Positions 14,481 to 57,758 are shown, counted from the first letter of the stretch. The stretch is DNA of 64,000 bases from Amorphochlora amoebiformis (GCA_054601695.1 BAAHQB010000007.1:310001-374000), one strand, 5' to 3'. The notes: generated by a model not told the origin, from the sequence alone. Translations and numbers: made by a program.

Positions 14481-14489
14481 CATATATAC

Positions 14490-14520
<31 letters not shown>

Positions 14521-14800
14521 CATATACATATACTATATATATATATATATATTAACATATTGTACAAATTACGATATACATAAACGATAATATAACATAT
14601 ACATATATGTATGTACGTATAAATACCCCGTTGTATTTTTTAGCAGGGTTAAACATCTTCCGACTCAACACACGAACCTATGGTAAATTCTTGATATATA
14701 TATATGTTTGTGTAAATTATAAATATATACATATATATATGTATATGTATAGTATATATATATATATATAATATATATATATATATGGATATATATGTAT

Positions 14801-14869
<69 letters not shown>

Positions 14870-14885
14870 CACACACACACACACA

Positions 14886-14936
<51 letters not shown>

Positions 14937-14944
14937 AATATAAT

Positions 14945-14977
<33 letters not shown>

Positions 14978-14978
14978 A

Positions 14979-15016
<38 letters not shown>

Positions 15017-15175
15017 AATATATCTATGTATGTATATATGTACATATATATGCAAACATTTCAAAATAATATACACATATACACATATTATATATATATA
15101 TATATATATATATGCATATGCATACATAAATACATGTACACACCCACAGATATCATATATACACATATACATATG

Positions 15176-15211
<36 letters not shown>

Positions 15212-15224
15212 TTATATAGATATA

Positions 15225-15272
<48 letters not shown>

Positions 15273-15275
15273 TAT

Positions 15276-15320
<45 letters not shown>

Positions 15321-15521
15321 CAAGAAAGAGAGAGAGAGAGAGAGGTATATATGTAAGGAGAGAGATTGAGAGGGAAAGGAAGTGAGAGTGTGACAGAGTA
15401 AGATCACTTCTTCTTTCTTCTTGTTGGGCATTAGGGTTTCGTAAACAGAGATGAATCGTGACACCCTCACAAGACCGTCGCGGTCGTGGTCCAATGACTT
15501 AAATGCCTGGAAGTATATCTT

Positions 15522-15566
<45 letters not shown>

Positions 15567-15576
15567 AAAAACACAT

Positions 15577-15639
<63 letters not shown>

Positions 15640-15842
15640 GCAGTAAATTTGACGCTAATAAGTAATATGAACCCCAATCTGCAGTCTAAACCCTAGCCTA
15701 ACCCTAACATAAGCTCGACTAATATATATATATATATATGTGTATATAATATATAAATATGTATATATATATATATATAAATACAAACGTGCATATATAT
15801 ATATATATACATACATATATATATATATATATACATATATAT

Positions 15843-15885
<43 letters not shown>

Positions 15886-16121
15886 GTATATATGTATATA
15901 TACGGAGAGGACACTTCTTACATGGGTCATAGAGTCTGTGCCTTGGAAATGCCTAATCTTCTCCGCAAAAAAGCATAAAAAGTCGGAGAATTTCATCGAA
16001 CCATTGTATGCCTCAAGAATACCCTCCACCTGTATTCAACAATATATCATTTCGTTGGATCTGCGCATACTTTAACCTCCTTGCTACATGGAAAATAGTA
16101 ACATTTAATGTGCCCAGCTGA

Positions 16122-16170
<49 letters not shown>

Positions 16171-16212
16171 TGTATATATATATATATGTATGTATAAATA
16201 CATACATAAAAT

Positions 16213-16263
<51 letters not shown>

Positions 16264-16326
16264 TATATACATACAAACATACATACATAGTTATATACTC
16301 ATATATATATATATATACATATATGA

Positions 16327-16371
<45 letters not shown>

Positions 16372-16480
16372 TATGCATATATTTATATGATCTTTATATG
16401 ACCTTCTCCCTCTTTAAAGGGAAGCCCATCCGTATCATCAGACTATGGAGGGTGCTAACAGTCACTAAACCTCCCTAATT

Positions 16481-16544
<64 letters not shown>

Positions 16545-16687
16545 TCATATGTATATTATAAGCTAACGAAAAAACTTGAGGCAGTTTATCCCAAAGCTTT
16601 TGGCATCCTCTCACCCCGCTACACTTTAATTTTCACGAATATCAGCATATGACAAACATGTAGATATGTATTTACTCTATGATATAC

Positions 16688-16720
<33 letters not shown>

Positions 16721-16790
16721 ATATATATATGTGTATATATATATATATATTTATGTATATAATATATACATATATATATATATATGTGGG

Positions 16791-16832
<42 letters not shown>

Positions 16833-17163
16833 CATATACGAGTCGGACAAGAAAACGAGCCTCTTTCCAACCCTTCCCCCTTCACAAACCCAACATGTCT
16901 CCATAACCTAGCTTTTCCTCTCATACCTATCCTAGCCCCAGCCTTAATGTGATCCCGTGTCATAGATGCCACACACTCGCAAAGAAAATAGACCAAAAAT
17001 TATCCAATGCAACCAAACGCGCATATGAAAATTGCATTTTTTTCTCAATAACCTTCCCATCTTCGAGGAAATCGTAGAGCCTTCTGAGTTGAACCACCTG
17101 CCTCGACGTCAAAGGCGGCTTCTCGCATTTATCCGTCCCAAGTACCCGCCCGTTCCGCGACAT
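12891..17163 (-). CDS. Calmodulin-like EF-hand protein with a C-terminal PDZ domain
   Basis: Eight exons on the - strand: 17163-17053, 16474-16403, 16029-15922, 15506-15408, 14677-14627, 14054-13959, 13510-13396, 12913-12891; 224 aa. Residues 18-130 align with calmodulin lobes. EF1 has loop [12 protein letters not shown] and helix [11 protein letters not shown]2 has a shortened loop before [13 protein letters not shown]3 has loop [14 protein letters not shown]3 keeps Asp at positions 1, 3 and 5 and Gly at 6 but has Arg at 12, and the other loops lack most ligands, so calcium binding is doubtful. Residues ~148-224 read as a PDZ fold: [17 protein letters not shown], then [13 protein letters not shown] and a final strand KSVVIMHRG. 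The PDZ core is rebuilt by the 13959/13510 junction. All eight phases close to a stop at 12893-12891. The link between EF exons (to 15408) and PDZ exons (from 14677) rests on phase only; two adjacent genes cannot be excluded. The final 23-nt exon is the weakest. Confidence 0.78.
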
Positions 17164-17440
17164 CCTTCCGTCTCGGCTTCGCTTCTGAGGTTTCGAATTT
17201 TTGGAAGCCGAGAAAATAGAAACAAGTATTTCTTAGTCTTAATAATTCGGGCGACCCGGGCCATATACCCCACACCGGCTTGGATGTGCGCGAGGGGCGG
17301 GCCGATGGGGCCGCTGCTCTTTATAATCACATTCATCGGTCATTTCCATCCTATTGAGGCATCTGCAAGACTAAGACAAGGTCTCTCATCACGTTTCCCC
17401 TGGAATTTATTCTCACTCGGCGCTAAATTCGTGTGTTTTA
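17164..17440. promoter_or_regulatory. Putative bidirectional promoter between genes 2 and 3
   Basis: 277 bp of GC-balanced sequence free of TA tracts lies between the start codon of the - strand EF-hand/PDZ gene and the + strand acidic-protein gene. Both promoters must fit here if both starts are right. Confidence 0.5.
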
Positions 17441-19443
<2,003 letters not shown>

Positions 19444-19578
19444 TGGTGTGTGTGTGTTTTGTTTATGTGTGTTGTGTAGTTATGCATGCATGTAGTGCGT
19501 GTGTGTAGGGGTGTGTGTATGAATATGTATGTATAGATGAGCATATATATATATATATATATGTATAATATATATATA

Positions 19579-19648
<70 letters not shown>

Positions 19649-19778
19649 ATATATGTATCTATATGTAAATATACATATATAAAGAAAGATACATTATGTA
19701 CATGTAACTATAGATTATTAATATGTATAATATTATATATATATATTTATATATATATATATATATATAAATATTTGT

Positions 19779-19822
<44 letters not shown>

Positions 19823-20186
19823 CATACATAAATATTTGTACCATATATATATATATATATAGATATTTATATATATACATACATATATATATATATATAT
19901 CTTATATTAATATATATATATATATATATGTTTATATATACCATAAAATATATGATGTATGTGTATGTATATATATATATATATATGTATGTACCTAACC
20001 AATTTTTCATTTATATACATGTGTATAATATGTATTATACACGAACATATATACATATGCATGTGTGTAATATGTATCCATATATAATATATATACGTAC
20101 ATACACACACACACACACATATATATATATACACATATATATTATATATATATATACATATATGTATATATGTGTATGTGTATATA

Positions 20187-20229
<43 letters not shown>

Positions 20230-20230
20230 G
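19444..20230. repeat. TA-rich interval between genes 3 and 4
   Basis: Mostly (TA)n with TG runs at the left end. The first exon of gene 4 should lie here but I could not identify it. Confidence 0.7.
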
Positions 20231-24835
<4,605 letters not shown>

Positions 24836-25885
24836 TCGATATATGTGTCATACTACCAGCTAAACTATCCTAGTATCTAGTCATATCACAACTGGTATCT
24901 ATCTAGTCTATCCTGTTGCAGTAAACTTCGTGCACATGCACGCACAAGTGTATACGCACGTATAGACCGGTCATACGTATCATCGACACATCATGAATCA
25001 TGATCACTGTAAATGCGAGGTACGTACGTGCGCCGTATGTACTAGCTTTTTCATAGTAGTGACGTAGATATAACTATATTTTTAGTGTATTATAGCCTGT
25101 GGCAGTATACTTACTAGACTTACTTCGAATACATTATCTAGATTCTAGAGATTATATGTGTATAGGTATACTAGATCTAGTAGATATATACGTGCGTACT
25201 CTAGGTACTCTAGGTACTCGTGTATCACCGGTAGTGAAGTGTACGGAAACGTATCGCCTCATGGTATACGCATCAAGTGTAATATAGAAATTAGTACAAA
25301 TGAGTCTTTGAAATGACAGTGATCAATCATGATACGTATACGTACGTATATAAATACTACTAGTACTATATAAAGTCGACTAGATAATACTAGTGATACA
25401 AACAAAAGCTACCCGGTAATAGATATAAACTAGATAATGCGCTCCAGATACAACATACGTCTAGATACGTACATGTACGTACAATAGGTACATACGTAAT
25501 TACGCCACCAGGCTAGATATACTTATGATATTAGTACACATAGACTACTATGATACGTACGTACTAACGGTGACATGCTCTTATTGTAACTATCTTTGTA
25601 CTAGACGAAGTGCGTACGTATGTCATCATGCGGCGTAGCACACTACTAGACTAACTCTGAGTGTATATAGCTAGTACTGATAGTAAGCATATGTACTCTC
25701 TAGACTCTCTAGACTCTACTAGCACTATTACTACTACTAGTACCAGAGTACTACTAGTACTAGTAGTAGATCCGACGGTCATGGTCTGTCTATTTTAGCT
25801 AATCTCTAGAATCTGTCGTCTGTAGTTGTTTCTCTAGATACTAGAGATACTCTAGATATATCTAACCGTCACGTTATCTAGGTTA
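24836..25885. other. CTAG/TACGTA-rich spacer between convergent genes 4 and 5
   Basis: About 1 kb lacking long TA runs and dense in CTAG (roughly 30 or more by eye), ACTAGT and TACGTACGT palindromes. Short internal repeats include CTCTAGGTACTCTAGGTACT near 25200 and TACTAGTACTAGTAGTAG near 25745. No credible coding frame. It matches the composition of 11571-12470 and has the same 3'-to-3' placement. Confidence 0.8.
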
Positions 25886-25898
25886 TCACCGTCACATA

Positions 25899-25950
<52 letters not shown>

Positions 25951-26153
25951 TAGTGTACAAGTGCGCGGTTTAATCAAGTTTCGAATTATATCCATATATA
26001 TATATATATATCTAGATATATATTACGTTATAGGGAAATAAACTTGTCGGCATGAATGCAAATTCTAGAACTGAGTCCATGAAGTTGGTGCAATAAAAAT
26101 CACCTGGCCATGGGCTCCATGGCCAGCCGTACACCAACTCAGAAGCACTGGGC
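25886..26153. repeat. TA tracts and 3' flank of gene 5
   Basis: (TA)n blocks at 25886-25950 and 25990-26020, then unique sequence downstream of the gene 5 stop. An ATGGGCTCCATGG inverted motif lies at about 26108-26122. No gene seen. Confidence 0.6.
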
Positions 26154-34290
<8,137 letters not shown>

Positions 34291-34632
34291 CCTGAATTGC
34301 GACCCAGGCCGGATGCACCTCCCAAACGCCCACTGCCGAAGAGATATTTTCTCAATCTGCGAATAGTTAATTCTTCATTTTAATTCTTCGGCTGTTCGAA
34401 GCCGAAATCGTCGTCTCCCCAACCCCTTCCAGACCAGTGCTTCCTGTGCAGTGTAAAAGCATTTCTTTTCTCTGAATGTCTCTCTGCGTGGATCTGGAGT
34501 TATATTCGAGTCTTGGCTCTGGGTCCACATCAAGCATCCGGACAAGGAACTCATTGCCGATATTTTAAAAATAAATTAAAGGCTTACTTGAGGTAATTTC
34601 AATCGTAAACGGGATCCAAGCCGACGTCCACG
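34291..34632. promoter_or_regulatory. Putative bidirectional promoter between genes 5 and 6
   Basis: 342 bp without TA tracts between two divergent start codons. It contains a 7-bp-stem hairpin, TTCGGCT-GTTCGA-AGCCGAA, at about 34387-34406. Confidence 0.5.
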
Positions 34633-47903
<13,271 letters not shown>

Positions 47904-47969
47904 ATACATTTATTGAATGCAGATTATGATGAAACACTCACACTTGTTAGTACCGTTGCATAGTAACGG

Positions 47970-48115
47970 ATGAAACGAACTCTAAGTGCGGCATTTGCAG
48001 CGATTGTTTTGACTATGTATCTATCTATACCCTATCGGCATCCACTTGTTGAGCTGCGTCCTTTCATGCTTTTTCCTATATATATATATGTATACCTATA
48101 TCTGTATGTATATAA

Positions 48116-48146
<31 letters not shown>

Positions 48147-48185
48147 TAATGTATAGAAGATATCTTTATACATAGTATATATGTA

Positions 48186-48266
<81 letters not shown>

Positions 48267-48653
48267 GTATATATAATATATATGATATATTCATATTTGT
48301 GCATGGTCTGTATCAAATCTATTTGAAGTAAAACACATATAATATCTATATTCAGACATGCAAAGAGGCTATATGAAACAGCCTTCAAGCATGCTCAAGC
48401 TAATCCGACATCGAAAAGTCCAAGGGAAGGTATTAATATCTATTGTTACAACATGTGAGTACGCATGATGCAAGACATCGACTCTATGGTCGAGATGGTG
48501 GACGTCGCCTGGCATTACAGAATTAATCGATCAGAGCTCCCTCTTAGCTTCGGCACGGCGTGAGGCAGAGCCGTGGGGCGGATTGTAGTCCTTGTTGCGT
48601 ACACCTATATATTACATATATACAGGCATTACATACCTATATTATGTATGTAC

Positions 48654-48701
<48 letters not shown>

Positions 48702-48717
48702 CACATATATATATATT

Positions 48718-48752
<35 letters not shown>

Positions 48753-48981
48753 CCCTTGCTTGCCAAACGTGGTGTCAGGACATAGTTCACTTGTGATGAC
48801 TCCTTTCGCTAGGTAAGTAAGAATAATGGGATGATTTGCAATTCATCCCACTTGAAACATTGTTTTCGCAGAGTAATTGATCCTTGGCAATTGGTAAATT
48901 TCTGCTCTGCCTTGCGTGATTGATGCAAAGCACTCTGATTAACGAGTAGGCTAATGAAACTATATGTATAATTTATACATA

Positions 48982-49042
<61 letters not shown>

Positions 49043-49375
49043 ACCTAGTATTATTGAGTATATACATATACGATATATACCTAGTACAGTATCCCTAAAA
49101 CACACAAGAAATATATGTACGGATATATGTACTGAGGGATGTATACCTAAGTGTATGCATTATGTCTTCTTATATTGTGCATATTATATAGTCGTGGCGA
49201 GCCGGATTTTGGATGAGGGAGTCCGATCTATGCTTAGGAAGGTTTAAAATGTTTGTATGTATTATACATATGAATACACACATGTGTATATATTATTTAG
49301 GTGTAATATGATATATATATATATGTAAATGTACATATACATGTATATTTATATACATAAAGGTACAATATATAT

Positions 49376-49412
<37 letters not shown>

Positions 49413-49419
49413 CATACTA

Positions 49420-49455
<36 letters not shown>

Positions 49456-49484
49456 ATGTTTTATACATATACAATATATATATT

Positions 49485-49535
<51 letters not shown>

Positions 49536-49575
49536 ATGTCTAAAAATACATCTAAATCTACATACAAACATATAC

Positions 49576-49673
<98 letters not shown>

Positions 49674-49754
49674 TACGTAAATACAATCATATCAAATGTG
49701 CACATATACATTTTCAAACCTATTTTTATATATAGACCTGTATTATATATTATA

Positions 49755-49803
<49 letters not shown>

Positions 49804-49876
49804 AAATATATGTGGATTTATATTTAATATGCATATATAGATATAGATTACAATAAATATACACATGTATATATAC

Positions 49877-49921
<45 letters not shown>

Positions 49922-49949
49922 TATGTATATATTATATATCTATATATAT

Positions 49950-50043
<94 letters not shown>

Positions 50044-50405
50044 GCGCATAGATATACATGCAGTTCGAATGTTATAGGTATTTGGGAACACAAAAACTCC
50101 GAAGCCGAAAGATAAGAAACCTGACCCAAAATCCGACTCTAAAGGTTTGACTTTAATTCTCAGAATTCTCGAACATTCTTAATTTTGCATTCTCGGAGTT
50201 CTCGAACATATTTTGTACATCTCGAATATGCAAACGATATGTACATTAATACAATATCTATGTAAATGTATACGTTTAGCTACAATAATAGTATTAATTA
50301 CAACAACAGTAATAATATACATATATGTATGGATTTTATTGACAAGTGTTTGTATGGCGGTTTTCATGTTGGGTGTTAATGGGTTTGCATGCGTGTACTT
50401 TTGTA

Positions 50406-50487
<82 letters not shown>

Positions 50488-51116
50488 TATATATATATAT
50501 ATATGCATATGCCTAAATACTATATTTATCCAATCTCCTTTCCACAGGTCAAACAGAGTCCAAATCAAATGCATCTCCACCCGCAAACTCGAAAACTAAC
50601 CCTTCGAATGATCTTAAGCCGTCGAAAAACTCAAATGAGGACCCAAACTCCCCCATGGATGACATCGACAACGTGTTCCTTGGGGCCTCGTATCTCGAGC
50701 TTCAGGTGCTTTTGGCCGCGGTCGAGCTGCTTTACACGGAAATAACTGGTAAGAACGTTCTGCATGCGTTGGCTGGAACTTTCTGGGGCGAAATCTGGAA
50801 TTCAGATTATTCTTGGGTGGGGGTTTGGGAATATTTTGGAAAAGGCATATGTGGGATAGGTAGTGTGGGGAAAGGATGCGACTTTTGCGATCGTTTATGT
50901 TGTAGGTCGAGTGTGTTTGTGCGTGTTTGCATATTTGCATAGGAGGATATATTTAAAATAAATCTATATGTACATATGATATACAATATTGTACATATGT
51001 GAATACATTTATGTATGTATGTACACACACATATATATATATGTGTATATATATATAATATGTATATATATATATATGTATTATATATATATGTATATAT
51101 TATATGTTCATATGTA

Positions 51117-51182
<66 letters not shown>

Positions 51183-51299
51183 CATGTATGTTATTACATA
51201 TGTATGCACATACATATATATACACACACATCTATATATATACATACATACATATATATATATATATGTATATATAATATATATATATATATATATACA

Positions 51300-51355
<56 letters not shown>

Positions 51356-51369
51356 ATATATATTTATAT

Positions 51370-51447
<78 letters not shown>

Positions 51448-51639
51448 TACACATACACATTTATATATGTATATGTGTGTATATATGTATATATATATAT
51501 ACATACACATACATATATATATGTGTGTTCATATGTAGGCCGGCCGTATGTGTCGTCGGATATAAAGTATCTTAACCGTTCAGACGCAAGGTGTATATAT
51601 ACATATGTAAACACACACACATATATATATATATATATA

Positions 51640-51697
<58 letters not shown>

Positions 51698-51847
51698 GTA
51701 TATAGGGTTTAGATGCAAGGTATATATTTACTCACTTAAATGCATTTATGTACACACATATACATATACACACACATCTATATATACATATGCACACACA
51801 TATATGTAATGCATACCCTGCATCTGAGTTATATATATATATATATG

Positions 51848-51892
<45 letters not shown>

Positions 51893-51998
51893 TATATATG
51901 TATATATGTGGATCAAATATGCATATATCTGCATGTATATATGTATATATATGCATATACATATATATATAGTTATATATATATATATATCTACATAT

Positions 51999-52061
<63 letters not shown>

Positions 52062-52240
52062 ATATGTATGTATGTATCAATGGCCAGATTCAAGGAATAA
52101 AATTTTACACATTCACACATATACATAACACATATGTATACATATGTATATGTATATATGTATATGTATGTGTGTATGTGTATAAATATGTACATATGTA
52201 TATGTGTACATGTATATATATATATATACACATGTACATG

Positions 52241-52302
<62 letters not shown>

Positions 52303-52351
52303 AGTAATCATACATGTATATATACATGCACATACATAAATGTGCACTACA

Positions 52352-52391
<40 letters not shown>

Positions 52392-52789
52392 CATATATAA
52401 ATATATATGTGTATATACATATATACCGATATACAAATAATTATAACAAATATACATACATACATATATATATATATACATATATGTACATATATACATA
52501 TGTATCTGTATATATATGAATACATATACATATAAACACATTTACACATCACACATACAACAAACATACCCAATAAAATATTTATACACACATAAACTAC
52601 TCGGCATACATATATACATACAATCATTCATACAAACACACTCACAAGAGTTTTTCCAACCTGTATCTCAGGCGTCTCTCACTTCAGATGAGCAAGGGAT
52701 TAGAGGTCAAGGTAGCCCCTGCTCCCATCGCCCGTCCCACTAGACGAGGCACAGCTGGGTACAAGGGGAGCGCCGGTGAACAGGCCAAG
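47970..52789 (+). CDS. N-terminal part of gene 7: unrecognised, Lys/Pro/Ser-rich
   Basis: Well-phased exons: 48366 (or 48356)-48429, 49192-49241, 50078-50144, 50548-50748, 51539-51590, 52672-52789. They encode [14 protein letters not shown], then [16 protein letters not shown], a basic/acidic linker ([18 protein letters not shown]), a Ser/Asn/Pro stretch, and a helical segment ([20 protein letters not shown]), then [17 protein letters not shown] and a basic stretch with [14 protein letters not shown] 47970 opens a leader-like exon ([19 protein letters not shown]) but I could not find a donor that clearly joins it. No family recognised. I think it is the 5' part of the same gene as the ubiquitin-conjugating region below; the junction after 52789 is unresolved (GTGAAA donor in phase 0, or 52776 GTGAAC in phase 1). 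Confidence 0.6.
48768..48965 (+). pseudogene. Decayed copy of an exon/intron segment of the same gene
   Basis: CTTGCTTGCC, GACTCCTTTCGCT-AGGTAAGT, a CTTGGCA(A/G)..GTAAATT block and a final (A/G)AGTAGG.TA block match 53258-53505 in order. The copy lacks one base beside the splice donor and has stop codons. It sits in the second intron of gene 7, upstream of the presumed source. Confidence 0.75.
51705..51727 (+). pseudogene. Copy of the 3' end and donor of exon 51539-51590
   Basis: GTTTAGATGCAAGGTATATA repeats GTTCAGACGCAAGGTGTATA of the upstream exon end, in the adjoining TA intron. Short, so moderate confidence. Confidence 0.55.
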
Positions 52790-52934
52790 GTGAAAGGATT
52801 ATTGTTTTTTTAAGATATTTTAAGGTGTTCAAATATTTTCGTTGTATTGCTTGTTTGGTTTGAGAGAATTGTTTTTTTGTTGTTTTTTTGGGGTGGGGTG
52901 TGCTTTGGGTATGCACGATTGTGTATGTGTGTGC

Positions 52935-52975
<41 letters not shown>

Positions 52976-53270
52976 GTATATATATGTATTGTCCAGGCCA
53001 TATTTCCCTTGGGAAATGTATGGGTATTAGGGGATTTATCTTGATATCCCAAAAATGGTCTGGTAGATTGGGGCCTGGTATATGTCGCTTAAGAAAATAT
53101 ATACAACTGTCGCTTGTCGGGACTAATCCTATGATGACTTAATTGTCGGAGGAATCTCAATTCAGATAGATACCTACAAGCGACGGGTGGGGTGGGATGC
53201 CGTTTAAAAAAAAAAAAAAAAAAAAGAATTGATATGATGAACGGTATCTATCACTTGCTTGCCTCACTAG

Positions 53271-53579
53271 TGTTTGGACTTGTTCAATATTTGATCACTC
53301 CTTTCGCTGAGGTAAGTGGGAATATGGAATACGCGGCAAACGTATTTCATTCAAATTTGTATATGAGTATAATTCAATCTTTGGGCAATTTCTGCCTTAG
53401 TTGATATTGAAACTCAGCAAAGTGAATCAAATTCTTGGCAGTAAGTAAATTCCCTTCTGTCTTGATTGATACCACATCTCTGATCAAAGAGTAGGTTACC
53501 ACCACATATATGTATATATACATTAAAAATATATTTATATACATGTATATGATATATACATATATACATACATACATAC

Positions 53580-53615
<36 letters not shown>

Positions 53616-53951
53616 TTATAATATATACATATATATAATATATATATTTACATATACATACAAATACATACATCAAACATGTATAGGTGGGATCTGCGAT
53701 CGAGAAAAAGAAGAAAGAACTGGACAAGGCTGACCAGCTTGCCACCTTCCTTCTATGTGCTCTTTCAGAGAGCATATCCTCTTTACAGACCAAGGGTCGT
53801 CTAGTTCGGTAATATATGCATATGTACATATATAATATATATATGTATATGGATAAATGTATATATTACATATGTATATACACATATATATACATTATAC
53901 AAAATGTACATACACATACATATACATATTGAACAATATATATTTATATAT

Positions 53952-53990
<39 letters not shown>

Positions 53991-54011
53991 TATATTCATT
54001 AAGATGTGCAT

Positions 54012-54043
<32 letters not shown>

Positions 54044-54110
54044 TATTTATAGATATATAAATGTATATATAATTATATATATACTTATAAATCATATGTG
54101 TGTATGTGTT

Positions 54111-54147
<37 letters not shown>

Positions 54148-54532
54148 CATCTATATGTACAACCTATCTTCTCCATCGCCCTCTACTTCAAAGGTATGTC
54201 AGAAACAAATCTGTCCGAGATTCTCGGAAAGTTCTCGAAAAATTCACAGAATCTATGAAATGTGCTTATGAAGGTCGCATGAGGATCTGATTAAGGGGAG
54301 CGTTGTGAACCCTATTGTTGGTAGCCTGCTGAAGAACAACTCTCTTATGCAGGTTAGGTCTTTATATGTATATATGCAGGTTAGTGATTTATATGTATAT
54401 ATGCACATTTATATACATGTGCATGTTATATCATGTATAGATACGTTTGTTTATGTGTGTGTGTATGTGTGTATGTGTATACATATGCACAAATGCAAGT
54501 ATGTATTTGTATATACATTGATGCATAATATT

Positions 54533-54577
<45 letters not shown>

Positions 54578-54606
54578 GTGTACATACCTATATATCTAAT
54601 ATGCGA

Positions 54607-54655
<49 letters not shown>

Positions 54656-54704
54656 ATACAGATGTATACATATATATGTATTCTTATACGCAAATGTATT
54701 CATT

Positions 54705-54757
<53 letters not shown>

Positions 54758-54915
54758 CACAACACACTCACATATATATATATATATAATATATATGTAT
54801 ATATAAAAATATATATATACATATATAAATATGTGTGTATGTGCATATAATATATATATGTATGTGTATATGTATATGTGTGACATGTGTACATGTGTGT
54901 GTATATATACATATA

Positions 54916-54958
<43 letters not shown>

Positions 54959-55067
54959 GTTGTGAACCCTATTATCGATTGTTTTCTCAAAATTAACTCT
55001 TTAGTGCAGATGCTATTTATATATGCATGTGTATATGTATATGTAGTATTACAGACATAACACATAT

Positions 55068-55154
<87 letters not shown>

Positions 55155-55327
55155 TTATATATATGTATATATATATATATATATACACACATATATATAA
55201 TATCCAAAATATATGCATGCATGTTTAAATATGTACATACACATACACATCTAAAAATGTGTTTACGTACATAACATATTATGTATACATACACACACAT
55301 ATATATAATATATATATATATATATAC

Positions 55328-55381
<54 letters not shown>

Positions 55382-56031
55382 CTCTTTTGTGACATTCTTT
55401 CATGACAAGTGCTTCAGCATTTGCATGAAACTTGTGTGTGACGCATGCGTGACACGCGTGTGACGTAACACTTCCCCATGACATTTGTACGTACGTTTTT
55501 GTGTGACCAATCATCCAGATCGCAGAGCGGCCAGTGATGTTCATGCAGGTTCTTCGGGTAGTCGAGAGCATATGCTGCGGTCCTTCCAAGACGCTTCCAA
55601 AAGCCCTCTTGGGCGGAAAGCAGAAGTATGTGTTTAAGGGAAATTGGAGAAATGACTGTATATATTGGGGGTATATGCGAATATATGCGAATATTGGGCA
55701 ATGGTTATAGAGAAAGAGGGAGAGATTTGCCTAGTGGGAGGGAGAGGAAAGGGAGAAAAGAGGGGAGAGAGAGAGAGAGGAGGTGGTTGTACATGTTTGG
55801 CGCATGTGATTTTGCCTGTGTTCTGTGTAGATTTATGACATATCCGTGATCATATATATATATATACATATACACATACATAACATATAGTTTGCATTTA
55901 TGAATAGTACGAATTACATGCATACATATAAATATATACATATATTATGTATATATGTATTATAATTTAGGCACGTGGTAGACATGCCGCCTTTGCTCCG
56001 CACACTCGAGCGACAGGCGGTAATAACTAAT

Positions 56032-56065
<34 letters not shown>

Positions 56066-56602
56066 ACATATATAACTACATATGCACGTAAACAGATTCA
56101 AACAGAAGCATATACGTACACAATTTGAACGTTGTCGCACGATGCACACATCCATATTTATACTGAACTCACACACATACCAATTCAAATGTTTTTTTGC
56201 AAAAGCACACACATGTTTACGTACACACAGACACACATTTACATACCCAATTAGAATGTCCTTGCCCGGAGCACCTCAACGCCTACAAAGCTAAAACCAG
56301 CCGACAAAAAAGGCAAAAAAAAGCGAATTGATAAGGATTTCAAGGCACGTGTCACCTTACTTAACCTGTTCAGTAGAACTGTGTTTATGTGTCTCTTTAC
56401 CCAAACCCTTACCTGCAACGCAATATGAAAGTGTATATGTGGTTAAAGCTTTGTAAACCTCGGCCTAGTTAGGTGTTAATTAATTTGTTATTATGTCGCA
56501 AAATAGATTTGATGTCTTGTGTTTTTGGGGATAGGGTTTGATTGTTGGTAGATGTGAGGGGGAAGATGTATTTATATATATATATATATACATATATATT
56601 TA

Positions 56603-56671
<69 letters not shown>

Positions 56672-56672
56672 G

Positions 56673-56714
<42 letters not shown>

Positions 56715-56727
56715 TATATATATATAA

Positions 56728-56765
<38 letters not shown>

Positions 56766-56938
56766 TATATAGAAAAATGTATGCATCTACAATTATAAAT
56801 ATATATATAATATGTACATATATATTTATATATATATATATATATGCATATTACATAAAGGTATATGATAAATCAGGCGGCTGCCGAACAGAACGAATTC
56901 GCATCTGAAATGTTAAGGATACTCACGGTATACATAAA

Positions 56939-56969
<31 letters not shown>

Positions 56970-57134
56970 TTATTATATATATATATATATATATATTACA
57001 TACATATATATATATATATATGTATATATATGTAAATATAAATATATTAATATTTTTATAATATATACATATATACATACACATATATAATATTGGTGTT
57101 ATATGTGTACATATATATGTGTATATATGTATAT

Positions 57135-57170
<36 letters not shown>

Positions 57171-57330
57171 ATATATATACATATATATGCCAGTATGTAT
57201 CATAAATTAGATGTATACATATGCATGTATGTAATATAGATTAAATGTATATATATAAATGTATATGTATAAAACATATACATTCATGATACTCACTATA
57301 ATGAAAGTATATAGTGTATGCGTTTGTCGG

Positions 57331-57393
<63 letters not shown>

Positions 57394-57436
57394 CACACAT
57401 ATATATATATATATATACATATATATATAGGTATAC

Positions 57437-57514
<78 letters not shown>

Positions 57515-57643
57515 ATATATTATACATCAAAATGTAAATATAAAGATACTCAAAGGTGGATATAAATGTACATGTTTTTGTGTATATACATACTCACAGA
57601 TGTATACATATATATAAATTTGTACATATATATATATATATAT

Positions 57644-57678
<35 letters not shown>

Positions 57679-57758
57679 ATAATATATTTATATTATTATA
57701 TTTATGTATTCATGATATATATATATATATATGTATACACATATATACATATATATCT

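Noticed and set aside
16568-16610. Possible - strand exon reading [11 protein letters not shown]
   Set aside because: Skipping it restores an exact EF-hand alignment between exons 17053 and 16474; including it breaks the loop.
53402-53441. Possible exon [13 protein letters not shown] with GTAAGT donor
   Set aside because: Its outgoing phase does not fit the next exon at 53687, whereas exon 53271-53311 joins 53687 directly. It may be an alternative end.
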